Assembly: GCF_014202335.1 (NCBI RefSeq) | Contig: NZ_JACHGP010000020.1 | Coordinates: forward strand, 1 to 64,000 | Source of the DNA: Mycobacterium sp. AZCC_0083 | Lineage (GTDB): Bacteria > Actinomycetota > Actinomycetes > Mycobacteriales > Mycobacteriaceae | Direction: 5' to 3' | Length of the DNA: 64,000 bases | Shown: piece by piece, positions 34,212 through 42,410 of the stretch | Numbering within the stretch: position 1 is the first letter of the stretch | Layout: each line of letters starts with the position of its first letter | Notes under the pieces: model-generated | Told to the model about the DNA's origin: nothing | Database searches by the model: none | Seen by the model: the letters and a program-made list of their open reading frames with translations, nothing else | Program-made: the position numbers and the translations under genes

Positions 34212-34811
34212 ATGAGACGGGATGCCCGCGAGAACCGCGAGCGGATCACCCGGGCAGCCAGGGCGGTGTTCGCCGTGCGGGGACTCGGGGCCACCCTGCA
34301 TGACATCGCCGATCACGCCGGTGTCGGCGTCGGCACCGTGTATCGGCACTTCCCTGGGAAGGAACACGTCGTGGCGACCGTGTTCGACGAGGAGGTCGAC
34401 CGGGTGGTGGGGCTGGCTGAGCGAGCGCTGCAGCATCCGCAGCCGTGGGAGGGTTTCACCCAGTTCTACCTCGACGTCGCAGGCGAATTGACGTCCGATC
34501 GCGGACTTCAGGAGGTGATGTTGGCCGCCGACGCCGACGCACCCGCCGGATCCTCGGCGCAGGCGCGGCTGGCGAAGTCGGTCGAGGCGGTCGTGGCGCG
34601 TGCGCAGGAGTCCGGTGAGCTGCGCGCCGACTTCAGCGGCTCCGACTTCCCGATGATCGCCCGCATGTTGTGCGCGGTGAGCAACGTCGCCACTGACGGC
34701 GATCGGCAATTGTGGCGTCGCTACGCGATGTTGGTGCTCGACGGGCTATCGACCCGGTCCACCGCGCCCCTGCCGCTGCACCCCGGCCCACCCGATGCGG
34801 CGGGTGCATGA
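34212..34811 (+). CDS. TetR-family repressor
   Basis: 199 residues. HTH at about 10-53: ITRAARAVFAVRGLGATLH, then DHAGVGVGTVYRHFPGKEH. C-terminal domain of the SbtR-like type (TSDRGLQEVMLAAD). Divergent from the lipoprotein esterase with the double GGACA-N5-TGTCC operator in between, only 22 nt before its own start, so autorepression and control of the esterase are expected. Confidence 0.87.
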   Translation: MRRDARENRERITRAARAVFAVRGLGATLHDIADHAGVGVGTVYRHFPGKEHVVATVFDEEVDRVVGLAERALQHPQPWEGFTQFYLDVAGELTSDRGLQEVMLAADADAPAGSSAQARLAKSVEAVVARAQESGELRADFSGSDFPMIARMLCAVSNVATDGDRQLWRRYAMLVLDGLSTRSTAPLPLHPGPPDAAGA

Positions 34812-34840
34812 TGCTGCGGGGCATCGACTTTCGCGCGCGC

Positions 34841-34872
34841 AACTCGGACTAACGAGATCACTAGTCCGAGTT
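34841..34872. promoter_or_regulatory. 11-bp inverted repeat, probable operator
   Basis: AACTCGGACTA, 10-nt spacer, TAGTCCGAGTT; a further half-site TAGTCGGACTTA follows at 34881. Lies in the 216-nt gap before the SDR gene. The stretch 34873-35027 is open in one frame (ELEDLDAVLTKVDVAALAAG) but shows no family or ribosome site and runs into the SDR gene out of frame. Confidence 0.5.
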
Positions 34873-35027
34873 GATGGCATTTAGTCGGACTTACGTCGGG
34901 CGAGTTGAAGCGCTTCTCCTCGAGCTCGAGGATCTGGATGCGGTGCTGACCAAGGTCGACGTCGCCGCACTGGCGGCGGGTGCGCTCGACGCTGAGCTGG
35001 ATGAGTGGCGACGCTCGGTGCGTTGGT

Positions 35028-35789
35028 ATGAACGTGCCCGATACTCGCCTCACCGACAGGACCGTGATCGTCACCGGAGCTGGATCCGGGATCGGTCGCG
35101 CCACCGCGATCGCGTTCGCCAATGCGGGAGCGCACGTTCTCGGCATCGGACGCCGCGAGGCCAGCTTGCTGCAGACCGCTAGCGAGCATCCTGCGGTGGC
35201 GACGTTCGTCGCCGACGTGTGCGCCGACGGCGCGCCTGAGGCCGTCATCGAGGAGGCGGCTCGTCGGTGGGGGAGAGTCGACGTGCTGGTGAACAATGCG
35301 GGGGCCGCTGCGATCGTTCCGCTCGGTGAAGTCACCGGCGCTCGCATCACGGAGTTGTTCGCCCTCAACGTCACCGCTCCCAGTTTGCTTGCCCGCGCAG
35401 CTCTGCCGTATCTCCGCGAGGTGCATGGTTCGATCATCAACGTTTCCAGCACCTTTGGGCACAGACCACTGCTTGGCGGATCGCACTACGCGGCAAGCAA
35501 GAGCGCCATTGAATCACTTACCCGGAGCTGGGCACTGGAACTCGCCGCGGACAACGTGCGGGTCAATGCAGTCGCCCCGGGCCCCACGGAGAGCGAGGCC
35601 CTCGCCGCCGCAGGGTTGCCCGAAGAAGTGGTCGAGAAGATCAAACGGGATGAGGCAGAACAGATTCCGCTCGGGCGGCGCGGTAAGCCCGAGGAGGTCG
35701 CGGACTGGATCGTGCACCTCGCGGACCCGGGATCCACATGGCTGACGGGACAGATCCTCACCGTCGACGGCGGCCTAGAACTCACCTGA
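35028..35789 (+). CDS. Short-chain dehydrogenase/reductase
   Basis: 253 residues from ATG 35028. Rossmann motif VIVTGAGSGIGRA (about 13-25), NNAG (NNAGAAAIVPLG), Ser in NVSSTFGH, catalytic YAASK and PGPTESEA. Arg following the second beta strand (GIGRREA) favours NADP(H). Classical SDR acting on a hydroxyl/ketone substrate, probably regulated through the 34841-34872 site and followed 41 nt later by a TetR gene. Confidence 0.87.
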   Translation: MNVPDTRLTDRTVIVTGAGSGIGRATAIAFANAGAHVLGIGRREASLLQTASEHPAVATFVADVCADGAPEAVIEEAARRWGRVDVLVNNAGAAAIVPLGEVTGARITELFALNVTAPSLLARAALPYLREVHGSIINVSSTFGHRPLLGGSHYAASKSAIESLTRSWALELAADNVRVNAVAPGPTESEALAAAGLPEEVVEKIKRDEAEQIPLGRRGKPEEVADWIVHLADPGSTWLTGQILTVDGGLELT

Positions 35790-35805
35790 TCCCATCGGAG
35801 ATAAG

Positions 35806-35815
35806 CGACCGGTCG
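35806..35815. promoter_or_regulatory. Palindrome CGACCGGTCG before the TetR gene
   Basis: Ten-base palindrome 15 nt upstream of the TetR start at 35831. It resembles the core CGACTGGTCG of the longer operator at 36460-36485, so it is a likely autoregulatory site. Confidence 0.5.
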
Positions 35816-35830
35816 GCTAATATTGAGCGC

Positions 35831-36421
35831 ATGCCACGGCCGCCCAACCCCGATGTGCGCCGCCGCTTGCTGGAAGCGGGCCTCGACCTCGTACATGCGC
35901 GTGGATTCGCCGCGAGCGGGGTCAAGGACATCACCGATACGGCAGGCGTGCCGAAGGGGTCGTTCTACGCGTACTTCCCCAGCAAGGAGGCCTTCGCCGC
36001 GGCGATCCTCGAGTACTACTGGTCGGACATCGAGAAGCGACTAGTTCCGATCCTCGACGCGGACGGGTCGGCACAGCAGCGAATCACCCGCTTCTTCCAT
36101 GCGCTGGCCGACGAGCACGAGGCCCGCGATTTCCTGCTCGGCTGTTTGATCGGCAACCTGTCGCTCGAGCTTGGTGGTTCGAGTGAACCGGCACGCACTG
36201 AACTCCTCCGCATTCTCGATCGCTGGGACGAGGTTCTCACGGCGCGTGTGCGTTCCGGTCAGGGCGACTCCGGTGGCATCCGGACTGACCTCGATGCCGC
36301 CGAACTTTCCGCCCTGCTCATCGAGGCGTGGGAGGGCGCGGCGCTTCGCGGAAAGGTGACCCGCAGTCGCGCCCCGTACGACCGGCTCGAAGCAGTCACC
36401 ATCCCGGCGCTTCTGCGCTGA
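35831..36421 (+). CDS. TetR-family repressor (AcuR/NemR-like)
   Basis: 196 residues. HTH at about 8-52: RRLLEAGLDLVHARGFAASG, then AGVPKGSFYAYFPSKE, the recognition helix form seen in NemR/AcuR-like members. The C-terminal TetR_C region contains RDFLLGCLIGNLSLELG with a Cys, as in electrophile sensors of this group. Downstream operator and the isochorismatase-aldo/keto reductase genes are the likely targets, which suggests response to a reactive carbonyl or quinone. Confidence 0.85.
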   Translation: MPRPPNPDVRRRLLEAGLDLVHARGFAASGVKDITDTAGVPKGSFYAYFPSKEAFAAAILEYYWSDIEKRLVPILDADGSAQQRITRFFHALADEHEARDFLLGCLIGNLSLELGGSSEPARTELLRILDRWDEVLTARVRSGQGDSGGIRTDLDAAELSALLIEAWEGAALRGKVTRSRAPYDRLEAVTIPALLR

Positions 36422-36459
36422 TCTGTCACGGCGAGGTGGATCACACCTTCACGGGACTA

Positions 36460-36485
36460 TTTATAGACGACTGGTCGTCTATAAA
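36460..36485. promoter_or_regulatory. 26-bp near-ideal TetR operator
   Basis: Perfect 12-bp inverted repeat TTTATAGACGAC with a 2-nt TG spacer and its complement at 36474-36485. It is AT-rich at the arms, ends 35 nt before the isochorismatase start and may include the -10 region (TATAGA/TATAAA). Confidence 0.8.
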
Positions 36486-36520
36486 GGTGAGTACCGATCA
36501 TCATCGACCAGCGAGGAGCC

Positions 36521-37228
36521 ATGACAGACCAGAGCATCTACGCCGAACCAGAGAATCCCGCGCTGCCGAAGTCCGGCTTCGTACTGGATCTCGAGCACGC
36601 GGCGCTCGTCGTCACCGATCCGCAGATCGACTTCCTCAGCCCGGACGGTGTGTCGTGGCCGGTGTTCGGCGACAGCGTCACCGAGAACGGCACCGTCGCC
36701 CACATCGGCGAACTGTTCGACGCCGCGAAGGCTGCGGGCATCACCGTCGCGGTGTCGCCGCACTACTTCTATCCGACCGACAAGCAGTGGCGGTTCGGCG
36801 ACCCGCTCGAACAATTCATGGGCTCCGTCGGCATGTTCGCGCGCCAAGGCGCGTACACGACGGCCGGTTTCACCGGTTCAGGCGCCGACTTCCTGCCCGA
36901 CTACCAGCACCACATCCACGACGGGCAGACCGTCATCGCCTCCCCGCACAAGATCGTCGGACCCGAGTCCAACGACCTGGTGCTCCAGCTGCGCAAGCGC
37001 GGCGTGAACCAGGTCATCTTGGCGGGGATGGCCGCCAACCTCTGCGTCGAAGGCCACATGCGCGAACTCGTCGAGCAAGGCTTCGAGGTCGTCGTCGTCA
37101 AGGACGCCACGGCAGGTCCACGCCTGCCCGAAGGCGACGGCTACCTCGCCGCGTTGGTGAACTACCGATACCTCGCCAGCGCCGTCTGGACGACGGCCGA
37201 CGCCATCGCCCATCTCAAACAGTCGTAA
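36521..37228 (+). CDS. Isochorismatase-family cysteine hydrolase
   Basis: 235 residues. Catalytic triad visible: Asp33 (VVTDPQIDFLS), Lys144 (ASPHKIVGP) and Cys175 (GMAANLCVEGHMREL). Members hydrolyse amides, imidic bonds or isochorismate; without the ArCP domain or salicylate neighbours an amidohydrolase-type role is more likely. Gene sits directly behind the 36460-36485 operator, 40 nt before the aldo/keto reductase, in the same likely operon. Confidence 0.87.
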   Translation: MTDQSIYAEPENPALPKSGFVLDLEHAALVVTDPQIDFLSPDGVSWPVFGDSVTENGTVAHIGELFDAAKAAGITVAVSPHYFYPTDKQWRFGDPLEQFMGSVGMFARQGAYTTAGFTGSGADFLPDYQHHIHDGQTVIASPHKIVGPESNDLVLQLRKRGVNQVILAGMAANLCVEGHMRELVEQGFEVVVVKDATAGPRLPEGDGYLAALVNYRYLASAVWTTADAIAHLKQS

Positions 37229-37267
37229 TCAACCGAAAAACAACTATTAGCAAGGAGTTCGAAGGAC

Positions 37268-38212
37268 ATGACAACGATCGAGAACCCACGCGAGTACCGG
37301 TTTGCACTCAATAACGGCGACGGAACGATGCCTGCACTCGGGTTCGGCACGCTGGTGTCGAATGCCGCGGAGACGCGCAATGCCACCAAGGCCGCGGTCG
37401 AGGCGGGGTTCCGCCACCTCGACGCCGCCGAGCGGTATCGCAACGAAGCGGAGGTCGGCGCAGCGCTCAAGGAGCTGTTCGCCGAGGGCACCGTCCGCCG
37501 TGAAGACCTGTTCGTCACCACCAAGCTGTGGAACAACAACCACCGGCCCGCACGGGTGAAGCCCGCCTTGCAGGCCAGCCTGGATCGGCTGGGGCTGGAC
37601 TACGTCGATCTGTACCTGATGCACACCCCCTACGCGTTCAAGCCCGGCGAGGACCAACATCCGCGCGACGAGCACGGCGACGTCGCGTACGACGACGGAG
37701 TCACCTTGGAAGAGACCTGGGCGGCGATGGAAAACCTCGTGGATGACGGACTTACGCGGGCCATCGGCGTCTCCGACATCGACGTCGAGCGCACCAGACG
37801 GATCGTCGACTCCGCCAGGATCAAGCCTGCCGTGGTGGAGGTCGAATCGCACCCGTATCACCCGCAGTGGGACTTGCAGGAACTGTGCACGACGGAGGGC
37901 ATCATCCTGCTGGCCTTCGCTCCGCTTGGCCATGCGATCGAACCGCGGCTGCTCGACGACCCGCTCATCGTGTCGCTGGCCGAGCGTTACGGGAAGACTC
38001 CCGCACAGGTGCTGTTGGCCTGGGGCATCCAACGCGGCACCGCCGTTCTCACGTCAACGGTGAGGCCGGCGCGCATTACGGAGAACTTCGACGTCACTGC
38101 ACTTCCCGAGAGCGCGATTCAGGAAATCACCGACCTGGAGACCCGCTACCGGTTCAACTCCGTCGTCGAGACGGGAATCCCGGGATTCATCGAGGTGCCC
38201 AAGCACGGCTGA
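37268..38212 (+). CDS. Aldo/keto reductase
   Basis: 314 residues. Complete AKR tetrad: Asp52, Tyr57 (DAAERYRNE), Lys86 (TTKLWNNN) and His119 (LYLMHTPY). The NADPH site is near TSTVRPARITEN; the usual IPK(S/T) is replaced by LTSTVRP, so cofactor binding may differ. Reduces carbonyls to alcohols. Strong ribosome site caaggag. Probably the detoxifying partner of the operon controlled by the upstream TetR. Confidence 0.88.
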   Translation: MTTIENPREYRFALNNGDGTMPALGFGTLVSNAAETRNATKAAVEAGFRHLDAAERYRNEAEVGAALKELFAEGTVRREDLFVTTKLWNNNHRPARVKPALQASLDRLGLDYVDLYLMHTPYAFKPGEDQHPRDEHGDVAYDDGVTLEETWAAMENLVDDGLTRAIGVSDIDVERTRRIVDSARIKPAVVEVESHPYHPQWDLQELCTTEGIILLAFAPLGHAIEPRLLDDPLIVSLAERYGKTPAQVLLAWGIQRGTAVLTSTVRPARITENFDVTALPESAIQEITDLETRYRFNSVVETGIPGFIEVPKHG

Positions 38213-38288
38213 ACGCCGTTTGGTGCTCACCGAATGAACGACACTGAAGAAGCCAACACACTTCACACCAACCTTCGGGAGTGCTGCG

Positions 38289-39527
38289 ATGACTGATGCA
38301 TTCGTTCTTGGCGGGACACGCACACCCTTCGCGCGGTACGGCGGATCCCTGTCGCACCTGCGAACCGACGATCTCCTCGGGATGACGATGCGAGGCGCCT
38401 GTGAACGTGTCGGGATACCGCTCGATCAGGTCGAGGACATCATCGCCGGGTGCGTGAACACGGCCCACGAGGGCATGGGAGACATCGCCCGTTGGGGTGC
38501 ACTGGCCGCAGGCTTCCCCGACAGCGTCCCTGGCGCCACGATCAACCGGTTCTGCGGGTCGTCGGTGAGCGCGACCGTCAACATCAGCCACGCGATCAAG
38601 GCGGGAGACCTCAACCTCGGCATCGCCGCCGGCGTGGAATCGATGTCCCGTTCGGGCTGGGCTCTGATGAAGGGGGACGCGCCGTTTGCGCCGCGCGGCC
38701 CCGTCTTCATGCTCGACACGATGTGGGCAGGGGCCGGCGGCCCGCCGAACCCGGTCCTGTTGGCGCGCAACGCCTATATCTCGATGATCGAGACGGCTCA
38801 GAACGTGGCGGACCGCTACGGGTTCACCCGCGAGGAGATAGACGCGTTCGCCTTGCGGTCCCAGTTCCTTGCCGCGGCCGCCCGCGACTCCGGTCGGCTG
38901 GCCAAGGAGATCATGCCTGTGCCGATAGCGGCCACCAAGACGACACCGGCACGCACGTTCGAGCACAACGAGTTCATCCGCGATGACACCACCGCCGAAC
39001 GGTTGGCCGCGCTGCCTGCCCAGTCCGGCACCACGCAGATGACCGCAGGCAACTCGTCACCGTTGACCGACGGGGCCAGTGCGATCCTGATCGCATCGGG
39101 CGAGAAGGCGGCCGAACTGGGCGTCGAACCCCTCGCCAGGGTGGTGTCGTCAGCGGTGTACGGCATCGATCCGCTGATCATGGGGCTCGCGCCGGCATTT
39201 GCAATTCCCATGGCGCTCAAACGCGCCGGGCTCACCCCCGACCAGGTCGACGTGTGGGAGATCCACGAGGCCTTCAGCGCCCAGGCGCTGGGAGTGGTCC
39301 GCGAACTGTCCAATCAGCTGGACGGGTTCACCATGCCGGATGCCTTGCTGACCCCCAATGGGGGAGCGGTCGCCACCGGGCACCCGTTCGGGGCATCGGG
39401 CACCCGATACGTGCTGACCGTGGCCACGGAACTGCGTGAACGCAACGCACGGTACGGGGTGATCGGCGTGTGCATCGGTTCGGGGCAGGGCATCGCGCTG
39501 GTCCTGGAGAATCCGCAGGCGCGATGA
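38289..39527 (+). CDS. Acetyl-CoA acetyltransferase / thiolase
   Basis: 412 residues. Nucleophile Cys89 (INRFCGSSVS), WEIHEAFS, GGAVATGHPFGASG (His) and second Cys in VCIGSGQG near 400, all as in thiolase II/FadA. Condenses or cleaves 3-ketoacyl-CoA. 76 nt behind the aldo/keto reductase, same strand, could be cotranscribed. Confidence 0.92.
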   Translation: MTDAFVLGGTRTPFARYGGSLSHLRTDDLLGMTMRGACERVGIPLDQVEDIIAGCVNTAHEGMGDIARWGALAAGFPDSVPGATINRFCGSSVSATVNISHAIKAGDLNLGIAAGVESMSRSGWALMKGDAPFAPRGPVFMLDTMWAGAGGPPNPVLLARNAYISMIETAQNVADRYGFTREEIDAFALRSQFLAAAARDSGRLAKEIMPVPIAATKTTPARTFEHNEFIRDDTTAERLAALPAQSGTTQMTAGNSSPLTDGASAILIASGEKAAELGVEPLARVVSSAVYGIDPLIMGLAPAFAIPMALKRAGLTPDQVDVWEIHEAFSAQALGVVRELSNQLDGFTMPDALLTPNGGAVATGHPFGASGTRYVLTVATELRERNARYGVIGVCIGSGQGIALVLENPQAR

Positions 39528-39564
39528 GGAAAGCCCAACGGCGACGGGCACATCGGGGCGTCAG

Positions 39565-40170
39565 GTGAAGGCGATGGCCGGTGTCGGCATCGAACCCCAC
39601 CTGCCTACCGTCGTGACTTCGGGCGACGGCGTCACCCGGTGCCGTTGGGCCACCGAGACCAGTCGTGACCTGACGGGGTATCACGATCGCGAATGGGGTC
39701 AGCCGACGCACGACGAGGCCACCCTGTTCGAGGTGCTCGTGCTGACGTACTTCGAGAACGGCCTGTCATGGGGGATCGTCTTCGACAAGCGCGACGACTT
39801 GCGGTCGGCGTTTCACCGATTCGACCCGGCCGCCGTTGCGGCGATGACACCCGGCGACGTCGACCGATTGATGGCCGATACGTCGATCATTCGGAACCGT
39901 CGAAAGATCGAGGCCACGATTCACAACGCGGGTCTGGTGTCGAAGTACTCGCTGTCGGAACTGGCGTGGCGCCATGAACCGCGCGAGCACCATCGACTAC
40001 GCACCTGGGCCGATGGCCGGATGGACAGCCTGGAATCCCGCCGGATGTCCAAAGCGTTGCGGGAAGCGGGGTTTCGAATGGTCGGCTCGGTCGTTGCCCA
40101 CTCGTTCATGCAGACCGTCGGCATCGAGAACGGTCACTTCGAAGGTTGCTTCCTCGCGGCGACACACTAG
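39565..40170 (+). CDS. tag: DNA-3-methyladenine glycosylase I
   Basis: 201 residues from GTG 39565 (ATG 39574 also possible). Tag family: VTRCRWAT (zinc Cys), YHDREWG, catalytic Glu in LTYFENGLSW, RRKIEATIHNA, and the C-terminal zinc ligands in VAHSFMQ and GHFEGCF. Removes 3-methyladenine from alkylated DNA. The N-terminal 25 residues exceed the E. coli enzyme. Ends 4 nt inside the convergent DUF222-HNH gene. Confidence 0.92.
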   Translation: MKAMAGVGIEPHLPTVVTSGDGVTRCRWATETSRDLTGYHDREWGQPTHDEATLFEVLVLTYFENGLSWGIVFDKRDDLRSAFHRFDPAAVAAMTPGDVDRLMADTSIIRNRRKIEATIHNAGLVSKYSLSELAWRHEPREHHRLRTWADGRMDSLESRRMSKALREAGFRMVGSVVAHSFMQTVGIENGHFEGCFLAATH

Positions 40171-41408
40171 TTGGTCGAGGGTGGTGGTTGGGGTTGGAAG
40201 GGTTGGTACCACCACCAGTCGGCGCGTTCGCCGGTCGGCCCGGAACACGGTTTGACCGCGGGTGGGGGTGTGGTCGGGGGTCGCGCCAGTGATCCGGCCT
40301 TCAGTGGTCTGTTGTCTTGGTCGGTGACGACGAGGTGTTGGGCGGGTCCGGTGATCGTGATGACACCGCGATGGTGGGCCCGGTGGTGATACGGGCAGAC
40401 CAGCACCAGGTTGTCCAACTCGGTGAGTCCGCCGTCCTCCCAGTGCACGAGATGGTGGGCATGCAACCCGCGGGTCGCCCCGCAGCCGGGGACCACGCAG
40501 CAGCGGTCGCGGTGCTCGAGAACGCGGCGCAGCCGTCGGTTGACGGTGCGGGCCGCCCGTCCTGAGCCGATCACCCGCCCGTCGCGCTCAAACCAGACTT
40601 CGCAGGTCGCATCGCAGGTCAGGTAGCGGCGATCGTCATCGGAGAGCAGCGGGCCCAGATGCAGTGCGGAGATGCGTGATTCGATGTCGAGGTGCACGAC
40701 CACGGTGGTGCGCTGCCCGTGCGGACGCCGGGCGACATCGGCGTCCCAGCCGGCCACGACCAGGCTCATGAACCCGTCCACGGTGTTCGGCATCGGCGGT
40801 GCGCCGTCGGCGCCATCTTCGTGGTCACGTTTCCACTCGGCGATCAGCGCATCCCGATGCGAGCCCAGGGCGGCGTCGAAGACCGCCGCCTCGTCGTGCG
40901 GCAGGGTGATCTTCCACGTGGCGGATTGCTCGTCGGAGGTCTTGCTGATCGACCGAACGGGTTCCGGCTTCACCTCGGGTTCGGGTCGCGGTTCCAGCTT
41001 GATCGCGGTGCGCAGCTGGGTGACCGTCGAGTAGCCGGCCATCTCCGCGTAATGCGCATCGGACCCGTCGGCGGCCTTCTCGGCGATGACACCGACCTGA
41101 TCCACCGAGAACCGGCCCTCCCGCATACCCGCCGCGCACTTGGGGAACTCCTCGATCCGGTGGGCGATGGCGGCGATGGTTTCGGCGTTGCGCGGTGACA
41201 CACCGGTCATCCAGGCCACCAGTGCGGGGATCGAGCGTGCGCCGGTCATGCCGCACAGTTCGTCGTGTTCGATCTCGGCGACGATCTCCACCAGGCGGCC
41301 ATCGATCGCGTTGCGCTGACCGGTCAACTCTGCCGCCTCGTCCAACAACACCTCCAGACGCTCCTTCGGGGACACCCGAGGAGCCAAAGGGGTTGCCGGC
41401 GAAGACAT
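40167..41408 (-). CDS. DUF222-HNH endonuclease (13E12-type repeat family)
   Basis: 413 residues. DUF222 helical region about 15-270, HNH domain about 320-365: CCVVPGCGATRGLHAHHLVHWEDGG has the zinc Cys and the HH pair, and LVLVCPYHHRAHH the C-terminal His. Pro-rich tail. This is the REP13E12 family, found in many dispersed copies in mycobacteria and often a mobile or recombination-prone unit. No flanking inverted repeats were found. Catalytic residues appear intact. Confidence 0.88.
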   Translation of the reverse strand: MSSPATPLAPRVSPKERLEVLLDEAAELTGQRNAIDGRLVEIVAEIEHDELCGMTGARSIPALVAWMTGVSPRNAETIAAIAHRIEEFPKCAAGMREGRFSVDQVGVIAEKAADGSDAHYAEMAGYSTVTQLRTAIKLEPRPEPEVKPEPVRSISKTSDEQSATWKITLPHDEAAVFDAALGSHRDALIAEWKRDHEDGADGAPPMPNTVDGFMSLVVAGWDADVARRPHGQRTTVVVHLDIESRISALHLGPLLSDDDRRYLTCDATCEVWFERDGRVIGSGRAARTVNRRLRRVLEHRDRCCVVPGCGATRGLHAHHLVHWEDGGLTELDNLVLVCPYHHRAHHRGVITITGPAQHLVVTDQDNRPLKAGSLARPPTTPPPAVKPCSGPTGERADWWWYQPFQPQPPPSTN

Positions 41409-41450
41409 AACTCATCAAAGCAGAGGGGTCCGACAAAAAATGGCGGTCTG

Positions 41451-42410
41451 CTAGCCCTGCCACGCGCGGGCAGCGAGGAGTTCGGGCACCAGAACCTCGG
41501 TGAGAAGCCGAACGTCGTCGTCGGAATCGCCAGGATAGCCCAGTTCGTACCGCGCCCCTGGAACACTTCCACCGACGCTGACGACGGTGCTGCCGCGCTC
41601 GGTGGTCCACTCCGCCAACTGTGCCTCCCAGGAGGACCCGGCGAAGACGAGCAAGCGGTAGTCGGTGGTCTTCGTCAGGTAGACATCGACATGGCTCCAG
41701 TCGCCGGTCTCGCACCCGACCGCGGGCAGGCGCGGCCCCTCGCGCAGCATCAGCGCGCCCTGCTGGGCCGAGCAGAACCGGTGCGCCGGCGCCGCAAGGT
41801 GTGTTCCGTCGGGGCCAAGGAGTAGATCGGAAAGTGTTGGTCGCCAGTCTGACTCGGTCTCGATGAGGTGGGCGGTCGCGGTGGCCGCCGACGCGACGGT
41901 GTTGCTGAGGGCGGCCGTGTCGGTTCCAGTGAGGTGACACTCCAGCGCCATCAGCAGGGCCAGGGTGTGCTGGTAGCTGCGACAGGCGACCCCGCCTACC
42001 TCCGGCTCGGCAGCGAGGTCGACGACGGCGTCGCAGCGCTGCGTGATCGCCGAGCCAGGTATGTTGGTCAACGCGACCGTTCGCACCCCCTGGGGGAGCC
42101 GACTCAGCGCGTCGAGGGTCTCGACCGAGCCTCCGCTGGCCGACGTCGCCACCACGAGCGTTCCCGGTCCCCAGTCGGGTAGCAGCCGCGAAGAGGCAAG
42201 CTCCGAGGTGACGACCAGACCCCGGGCGCGCATCCTGGCCGCGGCGACGCCCCCGGCATACGCCGAGGACCCCATGCCGAGCAGAACCACGCGGTCGACG
42301 TCGTGCGGCACCACGTCCGCCCACGGGTTGCCTGCGGTCAGCGTCGTGGCGAGGTGGTGCAGCACTTCGGGTTTGCGGTGCAGGTCGGCGGCGAAACCAT
42401 CGGGCTTCAC
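41451..42410 (-). CDS. SIS-domain sugar isomerase/deaminase
   Basis: 319 residues from GTG 42410, overlapping the kinase stop (GTGA). Two SIS domains: VVLLGMGSSAYAGGVAA (about 43-59), VVATSASGGSVETLDAL (Ser-rich phosphosugar loop) and LALLMALECHLTG. Resembles the isomerase half of GlmS and AgaS-like deaminases without the glutaminase domain. Expected to interconvert aminosugar-6-phosphate and fructose-6-phosphate, fitting a neighbouring glucosamine kinase. Confidence 0.82.
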   Translation of the reverse strand: MKPDGFAADLHRKPEVLHHLATTLTAGNPWADVVPHDVDRVVLLGMGSSAYAGGVAAARMRARGLVVTSELASSRLLPDWGPGTLVVATSASGGSVETLDALSRLPQGVRTVALTNIPGSAITQRCDAVVDLAAEPEVGGVACRSYQHTLALLMALECHLTGTDTAALSNTVASAATATAHLIETESDWRPTLSDLLLGPDGTHLAAPAHRFCSAQQGALMLREGPRLPAVGCETGDWSHVDVYLTKTTDYRLLVFAGSSWEAQLAEWTTERGSTVVSVGGSVPGARYELGYPGDSDDDVRLLTEVLVPELLAARAWQG

